A DNA stretch of 64,000 nt from an uncultured Gammaproteobacteria bacterium (GTDB lineage: Bacteria; Pseudomonadota; Gammaproteobacteria; Pseudomonadales; Pseudohongiellaceae), in NCBI GenBank assembly GCA_913060495.1, contig CAJXRP010000002.1, forward strand, positions 62,001-126,000, read 5' to 3'. Both the position numbers and the translations under genes were made by a program. Positions within the stretch are counted from its first letter, which is position 1, and each line of letters starts with the position of its first letter. Shown here in pieces: positions 38,590-47,856 of the stretch. The notes under the pieces are model-generated. The model was given only the letters and a program-made list of their open reading frames with translations, was not told where the DNA came from and ran no database searches.

Positions 38590-41500
38590 ATTAACCACAA
38601 TCATCGCTCTCGGTAGCGGCTATCTCGCGCTCCTTTTTGGCATCGCTTTCGTGACAGAGCGGGGCTGGATTCCTGAAAAAATCGTTCGCCATCCGATCGT
38701 CTATGTTCTCTCTCTCGGAGTATTCGCCAGCGTCTGGGCCTACTATACCTCCATCGGCAACGCCCTACGGGATGGCTATGGCTATCTCGCTAGCTCAATC
38801 GGCATCTCCCTGGCATTCCTTCTTTCACCCCTATTGCTGCGACCCTTGTTGGAGCTGACTCGCACCTATCAGCTGAGCTCATTAGCTGATCTCTTGGCTT
38901 TTCGCTACCGCTCTCCTTGGGCGGGCACCGTTACCACCTTAGTCATACTGATCGCCGTTACGCCGCTTATCGCGCTGCAAATCAGAGCTGTATCAGACAC
39001 GGCGTATTTACTATCTCCAGATGCAGAGCAAGGCTCGCTTGCGATCGGCTTCTGTCTGGTAATCACTTTATTTTCGATCCTGTTTGGCACCTCTAGGAGG
39101 GCCGGGCGAACACATTACGACGGTCTAGTCATGGCGATTGCCTTCGAATCCCTCGTGAAACTAATAGCGTTCTTAGCTGTAGGGGCCTTCGCAATATACG
39201 GAGGCTTCGGGAGCTTCGGCGGACTCGATAGCTGGTTACAAGAACAACCCGAGCTGGTGGCTAGCCTAAAGAACACTGATTACTTTTCCTCTTTCCATGT
39301 CATGACGCTACTATTTTTTACAGCGGCAGTCGCGATGCCACACATGTTCTATGTGACTTTTAATGGCAACAATGGACAGCGCGCTCTATCTTTTGCTAGC
39401 TGGGGATTGCCTCTGTATTTCTTACTACTCAGCCTTCCTGTTCTCCCGATTCTCTGGGCTGGCTTGCAGTCAGGCAGCACCGTGCAGGTGGAATATTTTC
39501 CTGTTGTTATTGGCGCCGCCTATCAGTCGCCCATGATCAGCTTACTCGCCTATCTCGGGGGATTGTCTGCAGCTAGCGGCCTAATCATCGTTATCACCCT
39601 AGCGCTCTCTAACATGTGCCTTAATCATTTGATACTTCCTATCTACCAACCAAAGGCAAACGAGGATATTTATCGCTGGCTACTCTGGAAGCGCCGCACT
39701 CTTATAACCGCTATTATATGGCTTGGCTTTCTCTTCCATTACTTGCCTGATCAACAGATAAGCATTCAGGTAATCGGTATTGTTGCATTCACCGCCTGCC
39801 TGCAATTTATACCGGGCATCGTAGCCATTCTTTACTGGCCAGCGGCAAACAAAAAAGGATTTCTGTGGGGGCTAGGCAGCGGCGTACTCATCTGGTTTCT
39901 TTTCTTAATGCTGCCTCTATTGTCCGAGACTGACCCGCTCGCTCTAATTTCCGTCAACTGGCGCGAGATAACCGCCCTCTCACTGATCGTCAACTGTGCA
40001 TTGTTTGTCGCGGTCTCTCTATTCAGCACCAGCACCGATGAAGAACGAAGTTCTGCCGATATCTGTACGCTCGATACAATTAAGCGACGCAAGCGCAGCG
40101 GTCTAGTTGCGAAATCACCGCGCGACTTCATTAAAAGCCTCAGCAAGCCACTGGGTGAAAGAACTGCTAATAGGGAAGTAAGTCAGGCATTAAAGGATCT
40201 AAATATAGGCGAGAATGATCGCCGACCCTACGCGATGCAACAACTACGCGGGAAGCTGGAAGCGAATCTATCGGGCTTACTCGGCCCATCTATTGCTCGA
40301 GAGATTATCGATGGCTATCTTCCCTATAGCATCGTCTCGGAGCACGGCAGTTCGGATCTGAATGTAATCGAGAACCGTATTGAAGCGTATCGCAGCAACC
40401 TATCTGGGATGGCGGCCGATCTCGACAATCTAAGGCGCTACCATCGTCAAATCCTACTCGACCTACCCTTGGGGGTCTGCTCGCTCAGCACCGACAACGA
40501 AGTCATAATGTGGAATAGAGCGATGGAACAGTTCACACAGCTGAACAGCGCCGACGTGGTTGGCTCACAACTTATCGATCTATCGGAACCTTGGCTAAGC
40601 CTATTCGCAAATTTTGTCGATGACGACGCCAGTCATTCTTATAAGTATGCGTTTGAACTTGATGATCAGAAGAAAACCGTCAACCTGCACAAGGCCGTTA
40701 TAGAAAAAACCAGCGACCCAGACTCCCTACACGAAGGAGTCATCATTCTGCTGGAAGACATCACCGAAACAGAAATTTTGGAAGCAGGACTTACCCACAG
40801 TGAGAGACTCGCCTCTATTGGCAGGCTGGCTGCTGGCGTAGCTCATGAAATCGGAAACCCTATCACCGGCATCGCCTGCCTCGCACAAACCATTCGAGAC
40901 GAATACGAAGATAAAGAACTGCTAAACCTAGCCGAACAAATTGTCGAACAAACAGATCGTACATCGACAATTTTGCAGTCATTGGTTAATTTCGCGCACG
41001 CCGGAACCAATAAGACTCAATACGAAAGCGAGATAGTAACTATTAGCGAATGCATGGACCAAGCTCAGACTCTCGTATCACTGGATAGAAAGAGCAAAGA
41101 GTTAAACCTGCGTATTGAATGTGACCCGAATGCAAAAGTACTTGGCGACTCACAGCGCCTCCTGCAGGTATTAATCAATCTAATCAACAACGCCCGTGAT
41201 GCAAGTCAAGCAAATGGCGAAGTTCTCTTGCAGACAGTGATAAAAGGAGAGATAGTCGAAATCGCTGTTGTCGACGAAGGAATTGGCATTCCCGTTGCGA
41301 TAAAAGACCGCGTATTCGACCCCTTCTTCACTACCAAAGAGGCGGGAGAAGGCACTGGATTGGGGCTTTCCCTTGTTTTCAGTATAGTTGAAGACTTAGG
41401 TGGTGATATTGATATAATCAGCCCCGCAAATGAAGACACTGGCGGCACGCGGGTATTACTGCGGTTTCCTTGCTACCATAGCGATTCCGCCACGCAGTAA
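38579..41500 (+). CDS. cbrA: Sensor histidine kinase CbrA with SLC5-type transporter domain
   Basis: CbrA controls carbon/nitrogen balance and use of amino acids and other poor carbon sources in Pseudomonas. The 973-residue protein has an SSS/SLC5-like N-terminal half with about 13 membrane helices (1-480), a linker, a PAS domain (about 620-730), the HisKA helix LASIGRLAAGVAHEIGNPITG with phosphoacceptor His-756, and an ATPase domain (LINNARDA, DEGIGIP, GEGTGLGLSLV). It is followed by its regulator cbrB after 65 bases. The sensed signal is not established; histidine transport was shown for Pseudomonas CbrA. Confidence 0.95.
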   Translation: MNFELTTIIALGSGYLALLFGIAFVTERGWIPEKIVRHPIVYVLSLGVFASVWAYYTSIGNALRDGYGYLASSIGISLAFLLSPLLLRPLLELTRTYQLSSLADLLAFRYRSPWAGTVTTLVILIAVTPLIALQIRAVSDTAYLLSPDAEQGSLAIGFCLVITLFSILFGTSRRAGRTHYDGLVMAIAFESLVKLIAFLAVGAFAIYGGFGSFGGLDSWLQEQPELVASLKNTDYFSSFHVMTLLFFTAAVAMPHMFYVTFNGNNGQRALSFASWGLPLYFLLLSLPVLPILWAGLQSGSTVQVEYFPVVIGAAYQSPMISLLAYLGGLSAASGLIIVITLALSNMCLNHLILPIYQPKANEDIYRWLLWKRRTLITAIIWLGFLFHYLPDQQISIQVIGIVAFTACLQFIPGIVAILYWPAANKKGFLWGLGSGVLIWFLFLMLPLLSETDPLALISVNWREITALSLIVNCALFVAVSLFSTSTDEERSSADICTLDTIKRRKRSGLVAKSPRDFIKSLSKPLGERTANREVSQALKDLNIGENDRRPYAMQQLRGKLEANLSGLLGPSIAREIIDGYLPYSIVSEHGSSDLNVIENRIEAYRSNLSGMAADLDNLRRYHRQILLDLPLGVCSLSTDNEVIMWNRAMEQFTQLNSADVVGSQLIDLSEPWLSLFANFVDDDASHSYKYAFELDDQKKTVNLHKAVIEKTSDPDSLHEGVIILLEDITETEILEAGLTHSERLASIGRLAAGVAHEIGNPITGIACLAQTIRDEYEDKELLNLAEQIVEQTDRTSTILQSLVNFAHAGTNKTQYESEIVTISECMDQAQTLVSLDRKSKELNLRIECDPNAKVLGDSQRLLQVLINLINNARDASQANGEVLLQTVIKGEIVEIAVVDEGIGIPVAIKDRVFDPFFTTKEAGEGTGLGLSLVFSIVEDLGGDIDIISPANEDTGGTRVLLRFPCYHSDSATQ

Positions 41501-41565
41501 TGCAGACGGACTATTGACACAGCAGCAACTTACTAGACACCGCAACAACAGAATTAAGTAGTCAC

Positions 41566-42939
41566 ATGACAGCAATGAATCAAGTTTTAGTAGTAGAAGA
41601 TGAGGTAGTTATTCGAACTGCCTTAAAGCGATTACTAGAACGCCACGAATACAAAGTCAGCGAAGCGGGAACCGTCAAAGAGTCTATAGACAATTTCGAC
41701 ATGGACGACTTCGACGTTATTATCAGCGACCTGCGTTTGCCTGGCGCTCCTGGAACGGATCTGATCAAGGCAACCACCACGCCGGTTCTGATCATGACCA
41801 GCTACTCCAGCATCCGCTCTGCTATCGATTCGATGAAGCTTGGTGCTGTCGACTACATCGCCAAACCATTTGAACACAACGAATTAATTGAGTCCGTTGC
41901 CAAGGTAATTCGCGAACACGCGAAAGCACCGCGCCAATCTGCTGATGCCTCTGAAGAATTTGAGCCTCCTGTTCATGGAATGATCGGTAGCTGCCCGCAG
42001 ATGATGGAATTATTTCGGCGAATACGTAAGGTTGCTCTTACCAATTCTACTGTCTTAATCAATGGCGAATCGGGAACGGGAAAAGAACTTGTTGCTCGAG
42101 CAATTCACAATTTAAGCAATCGCCATGCACAGGAAATGATTTCTGTTAATTGTGCAGCGATTCCCGAAAACCTAATTGAGTCTGAACTATTCGGCCACGA
42201 GAAGGGGGCATTTACCGGCGCCACTGCAACCAGAACTGGCTTAGTCGAAGCGGCTAATGGCAGCACGCTATTCCTCGACGAAATCGGCGAGCTACCTCTT
42301 GAGGCTCAGGCCAGACTGCTAAGAGTTCTACAAGAAAATGAGATTCGCAAAGTCGGCTCTGTACAATCTAAGAAAGTAGATGTACGCCTAGTCGTCGCCA
42401 CCCATCGCGATCTAAAGCAACTAGTAGTAGATGGCCACTTCCGTGAAGACCTCTATTACCGCATCAATGTAATGACACTCCTGATCCCGCCGCTCAGAGA
42501 CCGTGGCGACGATATACTGGAATTGGGCGAAGCCATCCTGCAACGCACCTGTAAGCGCCTTAAGACTAAGATGCTCAGCCTCAGCGATGGTGCCAAGCGC
42601 GCTATATTCAATTATGGCTGGCCGGGAAATGTGCGTGAACTTGAAAATGCCATAGAACGTGCCGTTGTATTGGCCGAAGAATTGGAGATTTCAGAAGAAC
42701 TTCTTGCTATTGACGAGGAAGAGAAGCCAATGTCCTCCCAGAGGTCAGGATTACAGAACTCCCAGAGCACTCCGGAACCTATCGAAGAGCTTTCTTTGGA
42801 AGACTACTTTCAGCGCTTCGTTCTTGAACATCAAGACATCATGAATGAGACACAGCTCGCGAAGAAATTAGGCATAAGCCGTAAGTGTCTTTGGGAGCGT
42901 CGCCAGCGTTTCGGCATCCCCCGCAAGAAGAAGCACTAA
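41566..42939 (+). CDS. cbrB: Sigma-54-dependent response regulator CbrB
   Basis: CbrB is the NtrC-type activator paired with CbrA; in Pseudomonas it turns on the sRNA crcZ from a sigma-54 promoter. The 457-residue protein has a receiver domain (phosphoacceptor Asp-55 in IISDLRLPG), an AAA+ domain with Walker [16 protein letters not shown] (about 166) and the sigma-54 contact loop GAFTGA (about 219), Walker [15 protein letters not shown], and a C-terminal Fis-type HTH ([23 protein letters not shown]). Its likely target promoter lies just downstream at 43184. Confidence 0.95.
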   Translation: MTAMNQVLVVEDEVVIRTALKRLLERHEYKVSEAGTVKESIDNFDMDDFDVIISDLRLPGAPGTDLIKATTTPVLIMTSYSSIRSAIDSMKLGAVDYIAKPFEHNELIESVAKVIREHAKAPRQSADASEEFEPPVHGMIGSCPQMMELFRRIRKVALTNSTVLINGESGTGKELVARAIHNLSNRHAQEMISVNCAAIPENLIESELFGHEKGAFTGATATRTGLVEAANGSTLFLDEIGELPLEAQARLLRVLQENEIRKVGSVQSKKVDVRLVVATHRDLKQLVVDGHFREDLYYRINVMTLLIPPLRDRGDDILELGEAILQRTCKRLKTKMLSLSDGAKRAIFNYGWPGNVRELENAIERAVVLAEELEISEELLAIDEEEKPMSSQRSGLQNSQSTPEPIEELSLEDYFQRFVLEHQDIMNETQLAKKLGISRKCLWERRQRFGIPRKKKH

Positions 42940-43063
42940 GCCCCGTATCGAGATCCAGCCACACCCCTGAACAGCCGCGAATTCACGGAGGCTGATTAGC
43001 AATTAATCCGAAATAATAGGGCTTTCGCCAGCAGTGCTTAGGCACTTATGCCACGATATTATT

Positions 43064-43110
43064 TGTTACCGCTACCCAACTACCCAACTAATCAGGGAAT
43101 ATCAGTAACA
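43064..43110 (+). promoter_or_regulatory. Candidate CbrB upstream activating sequence
   Basis: TGTTAC at 43064-43069 and its inverted partner GTAACA at 43105-43110 match the two half-sites reported for CbrB at Pseudomonas crcZ. The gap is 35 bases, two helical turns more than the 14-15 I recall from Pseudomonas. Between them is a direct repeat of CTACCCAA. The pair lies 100-145 bases upstream of the predicted start, the usual distance for a sigma-54 enhancer. Confidence 0.5.
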
Positions 43111-43183
43111 GAAGTGGGGATATAGGGTCTAAGCATTAATCCGACAAATGCTATCCCTCTGATAAATATAGACTTATCTAGCT

Positions 43184-43199
43184 TGGCACAGTAAGTGCA
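43184..43199 (+). promoter_or_regulatory. Sigma-54 (-24/-12) promoter
   Basis: TGGCAC at 43184-43189 and TGCA at 43196-43199 give GG (43185-43186) and GC (43197-43198) separated by exactly 10 bases, the invariant sigma-54 arrangement. The predicted start is near 43210, immediately before the A-rich RNA. The -12 block is GTGCA rather than the best TTGCA. Confidence 0.8.
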
Positions 43200-43209
43200 A
43201 CCTTTAGAG

Positions 43210-43480
43210 CATAATAATAACAATAAACAATAATAATAAATCTTAATAAAAACAAAAATAGCATTACTGAGTTAAAAACTAAGGTTAGTGCACTAAATAA
43301 TAAAAAGGTCGGGGTGTAGTCTGGATTTGACGATTGTCATCTAACTTCATAATTACCACCTTAATACTTATGCAGTACCGATGTGGGTACGCACTTAATA
43401 AAAATAATAAATAATTAGATAACAATAATAATAAGATCTAGCTTCCAATTGGGGGGTGGTTTTCACCCCCTAATAATATC
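43210..43480 (+). ncRNA. crcZ: CrcZ-like Hfq/Crc-sequestering small RNA
   Basis: A predicted RNA of about 260-270 nt beginning at the sigma-54 start. It has no useful reading frame but holds repeated AAYAAYAA motifs in clusters at 43213-43239, 43296-43303, 43403-43410 and 43421-43434, with a weaker A-rich run at 43245-43258. Such motifs bind Hfq with Crc; CrcZ of Pseudomonas has about five or six and soaks up Hfq to relieve catabolite repression. Location between cbrB and pcnB is the CrcZ position. The 3' end is uncertain: a hairpin at 43452-43470 is followed by TAATAAT, not a clean T-tract. Sequence identity to CrcZ was not tested. Confidence 0.72.
43452..43470 (+). terminator. Hairpin at likely 3' end of the CrcZ-like RNA
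   Basis: GGGGGTG (43452-43458) pairs perfectly with CACCCCC (43464-43470) around a GTTTT loop. The following bases TAATAATAT are A/T-rich but not a T-run, so termination here would be imperfect. Confidence 0.45.
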
Positions 43481-43751
43481 CCACGAATCACCCAATTCCC
43501 CCTAGAATAATGAACCCCCTATTCAGTCTGCGCCGTGCCTGCAGTTTTCTCTCGTTCCGTGTATCATGCCCACTGATGTTTATTTTCTCCTATTCCGTTG
43601 AGGGGCTTATAAAGCCGACGCATACTACCCTCCTGTATCCTTCCACTTTACAGTTGTGCCAATGAAGAACATAAGCCGTGATTAACTCCTCTAACCACCC
43701 CAGACCAAACTTCGCTTCGCTCTCAAACGGCGCACCGGAGTCCGAGCAACA
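43471..43751 (+). other. pcnB leader without recognised gene
   Basis: This stretch links the candidate sRNA to pcnB. It includes several C-runs (CCCCC at about 43500 and 43515) and a short GGCTT/AAGCC hairpin near 43605-43617. No reading frame or clear promoter was found; the CrcZ-like transcript may run into it. Confidence 0.4.
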
Positions 43752-45113
43752 ATGAATCAACCTAGCTCAGTTTCTGATCTTGCCGGTATCGAGAACGCAA
43801 CCATTGTGGAGCGCGATCATCACCCGATCTCGCGCAAGCAAATATCACCGAATGCCGTAAGGGTTCTGTATAAGCTCGCTGAGGCTGGATACCATGGATT
43901 TCTGGTTGGCGGCGGCGTACGCGACCTATTACTTGGCAAAAGCCCCAAAGATTTCGACATAGCAACCGACGCGACGCCGGAACAACTTAAGTCCCTGTTT
44001 CGAAATGCACGAATCATCGGTCGCCGCTTCAAGATAATTCATCTGCGCTTTGGAAGAGAGATTATCGAGGTCACAACATTTCGTGCGCCTCATGATTCGG
44101 AAAATAAAATCGACGACAATGTTCCCAGACGGCGCATTCAAAACCAGGCATCTGCCCATTCAACCGCTGGAATGATTCTAAGGGACAATGTCTACGGCAA
44201 CATCGATGAAGACGCTCTGCGGCGCGACTTCACCATCAACGCTCTTTACTACACGATTGACAAGTTCCGTATTCTCGACTTCAGCACTGGCCTAGATGAT
44301 TTGAAATCTAAGCAGATCCGCATGATAGGCGATCCAGCTGAGCGCTATAAAGAAGATCCTGTAAGAATGCTGCGGGCAATTCGTTTTGCTGCAAAACTAG
44401 GCTTCACCATAGAAGAAAACACAGAAAAGCCAATTAATGAATTGGCCCATCTATTAGAATCTATTTCGACGGCACGTCTATTCGACGAAACCATAAAACT
44501 GATGACCGGCGGCGACGCTGTAAAGACCTTCGAATTACTAAGACTCTACCGTCCTGGCGCCTATCTCTTCGCACCCACCTTCCGCGCGCTGGACAAACTC
44601 TCCGGCCCACCTTGTAAGCTGGTAGAACTGGCACTAAGAAACACAGATGGACGCCTCGCAGAAGGCAAATCGGTAACTCCTGCCTTTCTATTCGCTGCCC
44701 TGCTCTGGCCAGTGCTGCAGCTACGCTTAGAGTCTCAGAAGTCGAGCGAAGGCAATCAACATCAGCTATTCCAACAAGCGGCACAGGAAGTGCTGATGGA
44801 GCAAATTCAATACACCGCCGTACCTAAGCGCTTCACTATAGCGGCGAAGGAAATTTGGGAGCTCCAATCTCGACTCATGCGTGATAATAAGCGCAGTGTC
44901 GAAGGCTCATTTAGTCATCCACGCTTCAGGGCTGCATACGATTTCCTGTTGTTACGCGAAGAGGCTGGGGAAGATCTAGGAGGCCGAGGCGAATGGTGGA
45001 CGCAATTCCAGCTTGGTGACACAAGCTTGAATATAGAACAGGTCAGAAGGGATAACGAAGCACCGAAGAAGAAGCGTCGCAGACGCAGGCCGAAACCAAA
45101 GACTGAAAGCTAG
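43752..45113 (+). CDS. pcnB: Poly(A) polymerase I
   Basis: PcnB adds 3' poly(A) tails that mark RNAs for decay. The 453-residue protein has RDHHPISRKQISPNAVRVLY (about 22-41), the nucleotidyltransferase core GFLVGGGVRDLLLGKSPKDFDIATDA (in two parts, about 54-79) and RRDFTINALYY (about 157), and ends in a basic KKKRRRRRPKPK tail. It follows cbrB and the candidate crcZ as in Pseudomonas. folK, its usual next gene, is absent; a deoxynucleoside kinase gene follows 10 bases later. Confidence 0.96.
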   Translation: MNQPSSVSDLAGIENATIVERDHHPISRKQISPNAVRVLYKLAEAGYHGFLVGGGVRDLLLGKSPKDFDIATDATPEQLKSLFRNARIIGRRFKIIHLRFGREIIEVTTFRAPHDSENKIDDNVPRRRIQNQASAHSTAGMILRDNVYGNIDEDALRRDFTINALYYTIDKFRILDFSTGLDDLKSKQIRMIGDPAERYKEDPVRMLRAIRFAAKLGFTIEENTEKPINELAHLLESISTARLFDETIKLMTGGDAVKTFELLRLYRPGAYLFAPTFRALDKLSGPPCKLVELALRNTDGRLAEGKSVTPAFLFAALLWPVLQLRLESQKSSEGNQHQLFQQAAQEVLMEQIQYTAVPKRFTIAAKEIWELQSRLMRDNKRSVEGSFSHPRFRAAYDFLLLREEAGEDLGGRGEWWTQFQLGDTSLNIEQVRRDNEAPKKKRRRRRPKPKTES

Positions 45114-45123
45114 GGAGCCAGCT

Positions 45124-45789
45124 ATGACTCAAAGTGATTTCAGCAGGGTTGCCCCGCGCTATATTGCTGTCGAGGGCCCTATCGGTGTCGGCAAGACAAC
45201 TCTCACAAAGCGCCTAGCTGACTCCTTCAACTACGAGTTATTGCTGGAGAAAAGCGAGGATAATCCATTTCTCGATCGCTTCTATCAAAACCCGAAACAA
45301 CACGCGCTTTCCACTCAATTATTCTTCCTCTTCCAACGCGCACAACAGATACAAGATCTCCGACAGAACGACCTATTCGAGCCAGTGAGAGTTGCCGACT
45401 TCCTTATAGACAAAGACCAGCTATTCGCACAGCAGAACCTAGAACCGGATGAATTCCAACTCTACCTAAACGTCTATCGCCACCTCACCATCGACGCGCC
45501 CCAACCGGATCTGGTCATCTATCTGCAGGCACCTACCAATGTACTGTTGGATAGAATTCAGAAACGCGGAATCAACGCCGAACAACTAATCGAGCTTACT
45601 TATCTGGAAAACTTGAACGAAGCCTATGCGGAATTCTTTCACTATTATGATAAGTCGCCATTGCTGATAGTAAATAGCGAAGAGATCGATCTCGCTAGCA
45701 ACGAAGATGACTACCAGCAGTTAGTTAAACAGATAATGTCGACAGGCGCAGGGACACACTACTTTAACCCCCGACCTTCGCTTATTTAG
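45124..45789 (+). CDS. Deoxynucleoside kinase
   Basis: A dCK/dGK-type kinase that salvages deoxynucleosides to monophosphates. The 221-residue product has the P-loop VEGPIGVGKTTLTKRLADSF (about 17-36), the substrate-site segment FLIDKDQLFA (about 98) and the lid region LDRIQKRGINAEQ. Substrate preference cannot be read from sequence. AGGGAG precedes the start. It is probably cotranscribed with pcnB. Confidence 0.9.
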   Translation: MTQSDFSRVAPRYIAVEGPIGVGKTTLTKRLADSFNYELLLEKSEDNPFLDRFYQNPKQHALSTQLFFLFQRAQQIQDLRQNDLFEPVRVADFLIDKDQLFAQQNLEPDEFQLYLNVYRHLTIDAPQPDLVIYLQAPTNVLLDRIQKRGINAEQLIELTYLENLNEAYAEFFHYYDKSPLLIVNSEEIDLASNEDDYQQLVKQIMSTGAGTHYFNPRPSLI

Positions 45790-45885
45790 AGCCACTTTTT
45801 TAAGAGCTGGCATATACTCAACTATGGCATTAGCACTTGCTTCTAACGTCTGCTAACAACCCAAAGCGGACAATGGAGAACCCCG

Positions 45886-46545
45886 GTGAACAACCCCACA
45901 AACAGAACAAGCCTTTTCTTTGGTTTTCTTTGCCTGGCTTATCTCTTAGCAGCACCAGCAATGCCAATAGAAATATCCGCCTTACTGAAAATAGCCCCCA
46001 TTCTTTTCTTGAGTTTTCTCGCCATTAACGCGGGGCTCAACTCCCTGAACGCTCATTTGTTATTCGCGCTTCTGTTCAGCATGGGCGGTGATGTACTTCT
46101 CGAAATAGGTCTATTCGTACCGGGGCTTTGCTCATTTTTGCTTGCTCAATTTCTCTACGGCACCCTGTTTCTGAGATATCACAGCAGCTGGTCAGCAAAT
46201 TACCCAATAAGCCTTGGACTTGGATGTGTCAGCATAGTGATGGCAGCTATCATGTGGAATTATGCTGGCGAGATGCGGCTTCCTGTTATCGCCTATCTCT
46301 TCGTAATCACGTTTATGGGGCTAAGCGCCAACACTTCCACTATCAAAGGCGTAACCCTCGGTGCAGCCATCTTTATTCTGTCAGATTCCATCATTGCCAT
46401 TAATCGATTTGTGATGGAGATTCCTGCTGCCGACTGGCTCATCATGACAAGCTATTATATTGCCCAGTTTTTATTAGCTAGCCGTGTAATACAAGAAATA
46501 CGCACCCAAGCAGGCATCAAGAAATCGGACATACCCCAAATATGA
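45886..46545 (+). CDS. YhhN-family (TMEM86/lysoplasmalogenase-like) membrane protein
   Basis: A polytopic membrane protein of 219 residues with about eight helices, matching the YhhN/TMEM86 family, whose animal members hydrolyse lysoplasmalogen. The pattern LLKIAPILFLSFLA, FSMGGDVLLEIGLFVPGLCSFLLAQFLYG (in two parts) and GAAIFILSDSIIAINRF is typical. The start is GTG at 45886. The next gene overlaps it by 4 bases (ATGA). Function in bacteria is uncertain. Confidence 0.85.
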   Translation: MNNPTNRTSLFFGFLCLAYLLAAPAMPIEISALLKIAPILFLSFLAINAGLNSLNAHLLFALLFSMGGDVLLEIGLFVPGLCSFLLAQFLYGTLFLRYHSSWSANYPISLGLGCVSIVMAAIMWNYAGEMRLPVIAYLFVITFMGLSANTSTIKGVTLGAAIFILSDSIIAINRFVMEIPAADWLIMTSYYIAQFLLASRVIQEIRTQAGIKKSDIPQI

Positions 46546-47768
46546 CTAGTGTAATTGTGCTCGGTGGGGGCGCCGCAGGCTTAATGTGCGCACTAACCGC
46601 CGCCAAGCGTGGCCGACAGGTGCTAGTGCTTGAAAAATCAAACAAGATTGGCAAGAAGATCCTGATGTCGGGCGGTGGGCGCTGTAATTTCACCAACTAC
46701 AGTATAGAACCCGAAAATTTTCTATCTGCAAACCCACACTTCTGCAAATCTGCACTCAAGCGCTATACCCAGTGGGACTTTATTAAGCTAGTTGAACAAC
46801 ACGGGATCGACTATGAAGAGCGCAAGCAGCAGCAACTGTTCTGCAAAGATTCTGCGAAGCAAATTCTAGCAATGCTGCAGAGCGAATGTGAACTAGCGGG
46901 CGTGAGCATCTGGAGCCATTGTGAAATTAACAGTATCACCAGCATACAAACTGCAACCGACACCCAGCCAGAACGCTATCAGTTACAGCTTTCAACAGGC
47001 AAAAATGAGCCGAAGCAGAGCCACACTCTGCAATGCGAATCGCTTGTCGTTGCCACAGGTGCGCTGTCTATTCCAAGCCTTGGTGGCAGTGGCATGGGTT
47101 ATGACATTGCTCGCCAGTTTTCACTGAAACTTACCGAGCGCCGTGCCGGACTGGTGCCGTTTATGTTTAGCGATAGTTTCAAGGCAGTCTGCGAACGTCT
47201 TAGTGGATTATCAGCAGAAGTTGAAGTCAGCTGTAATGGGCAACAGTTCAGCGAAAGCCTGTTATTTACTCATCGCGGCATCAGCGGACCAGCGATTCTG
47301 CAAATTTCGAGCTTCTGGAATCCCGGCGAATCAATCTCGATTAACCTACTACCCGACATAGCGGCTGATCAATGGCTCTGTGAAGCAAAGCTCACAAAGG
47401 GTAAGAGCCTGCTAAAAACAGTCTTACAACAAAAGCTGAGCAAGGCTTTAGTAGCTGAATTACAGAAGCTGTGGTGGCCTGCTCAGGCGGAGACAAGCCT
47501 AGCCGAATTCACTGACCAACAACTCAAATCGATTGGACGACAGCTCAATCAATGGATGCTCAAACCATCGGCCACCGAAGGCTATCGCACCGCAGAAGTC
47601 ACTCTGGGCGGAGTGGACACCGATGGCATTAGCTCGAAAACGATGGAAGCCATTCAGCAACCTGGCTTATTTTTTATCGGCGAAGTACTCGATGTCAGTG
47701 GCCACCTTGGCGGCTTCAATTTCCAGTGGGCCTGGTCCTCAGGCAATGCTGCCGGACAGTATGTATGA
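46542..47768 (+). CDS. BaiN/YhiN-family NAD(P)/FAD-dependent oxidoreductase
   Basis: A flavoprotein of the HI0933/YhiN family. The 408-residue protein has the FAD-binding GGGAAGLMCALTAAKRGRQVLVLEK (in two parts, about 8-32), KILMSGGGRCNFTN (about 39-52) and the C-terminal GEVLDVSGHLGGFNFQWAWSSG. Cellular role is unknown for most members; some reduce bile-acid-like enones. It overlaps the lysoplasmalogenase-like gene by 4 bases, implying translational coupling. Confidence 0.92.
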   Translation: MTSVIVLGGGAAGLMCALTAAKRGRQVLVLEKSNKIGKKILMSGGGRCNFTNYSIEPENFLSANPHFCKSALKRYTQWDFIKLVEQHGIDYEERKQQQLFCKDSAKQILAMLQSECELAGVSIWSHCEINSITSIQTATDTQPERYQLQLSTGKNEPKQSHTLQCESLVVATGALSIPSLGGSGMGYDIARQFSLKLTERRAGLVPFMFSDSFKAVCERLSGLSAEVEVSCNGQQFSESLLFTHRGISGPAILQISSFWNPGESISINLLPDIAADQWLCEAKLTKGKSLLKTVLQQKLSKALVAELQKLWWPAQAETSLAEFTDQQLKSIGRQLNQWMLKPSATEGYRTAEVTLGGVDTDGISSKTMEAIQQPGLFFIGEVLDVSGHLGGFNFQWAWSSGNAAGQYV

Positions 47769-47856
47769 CACTTCAGGCATCCACACGCCGAGGACCTAGC
47801 GCCTTAGTCCCATTTTTAAATGGCCCCTCCCCTCCTAAAAATTCTGGAATCAACCA

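Noticed and set aside
43201..43440. A/T-rich repeated AATAAT stretches as a replication origin, simple repeat or CRISPR-like array
   Set aside because: No constant-length repeats with unique spacers, no DnaA boxes and no origin genes nearby; position after a sigma-54 promoter and between cbrB and pcnB explains the motifs better as an RNA.
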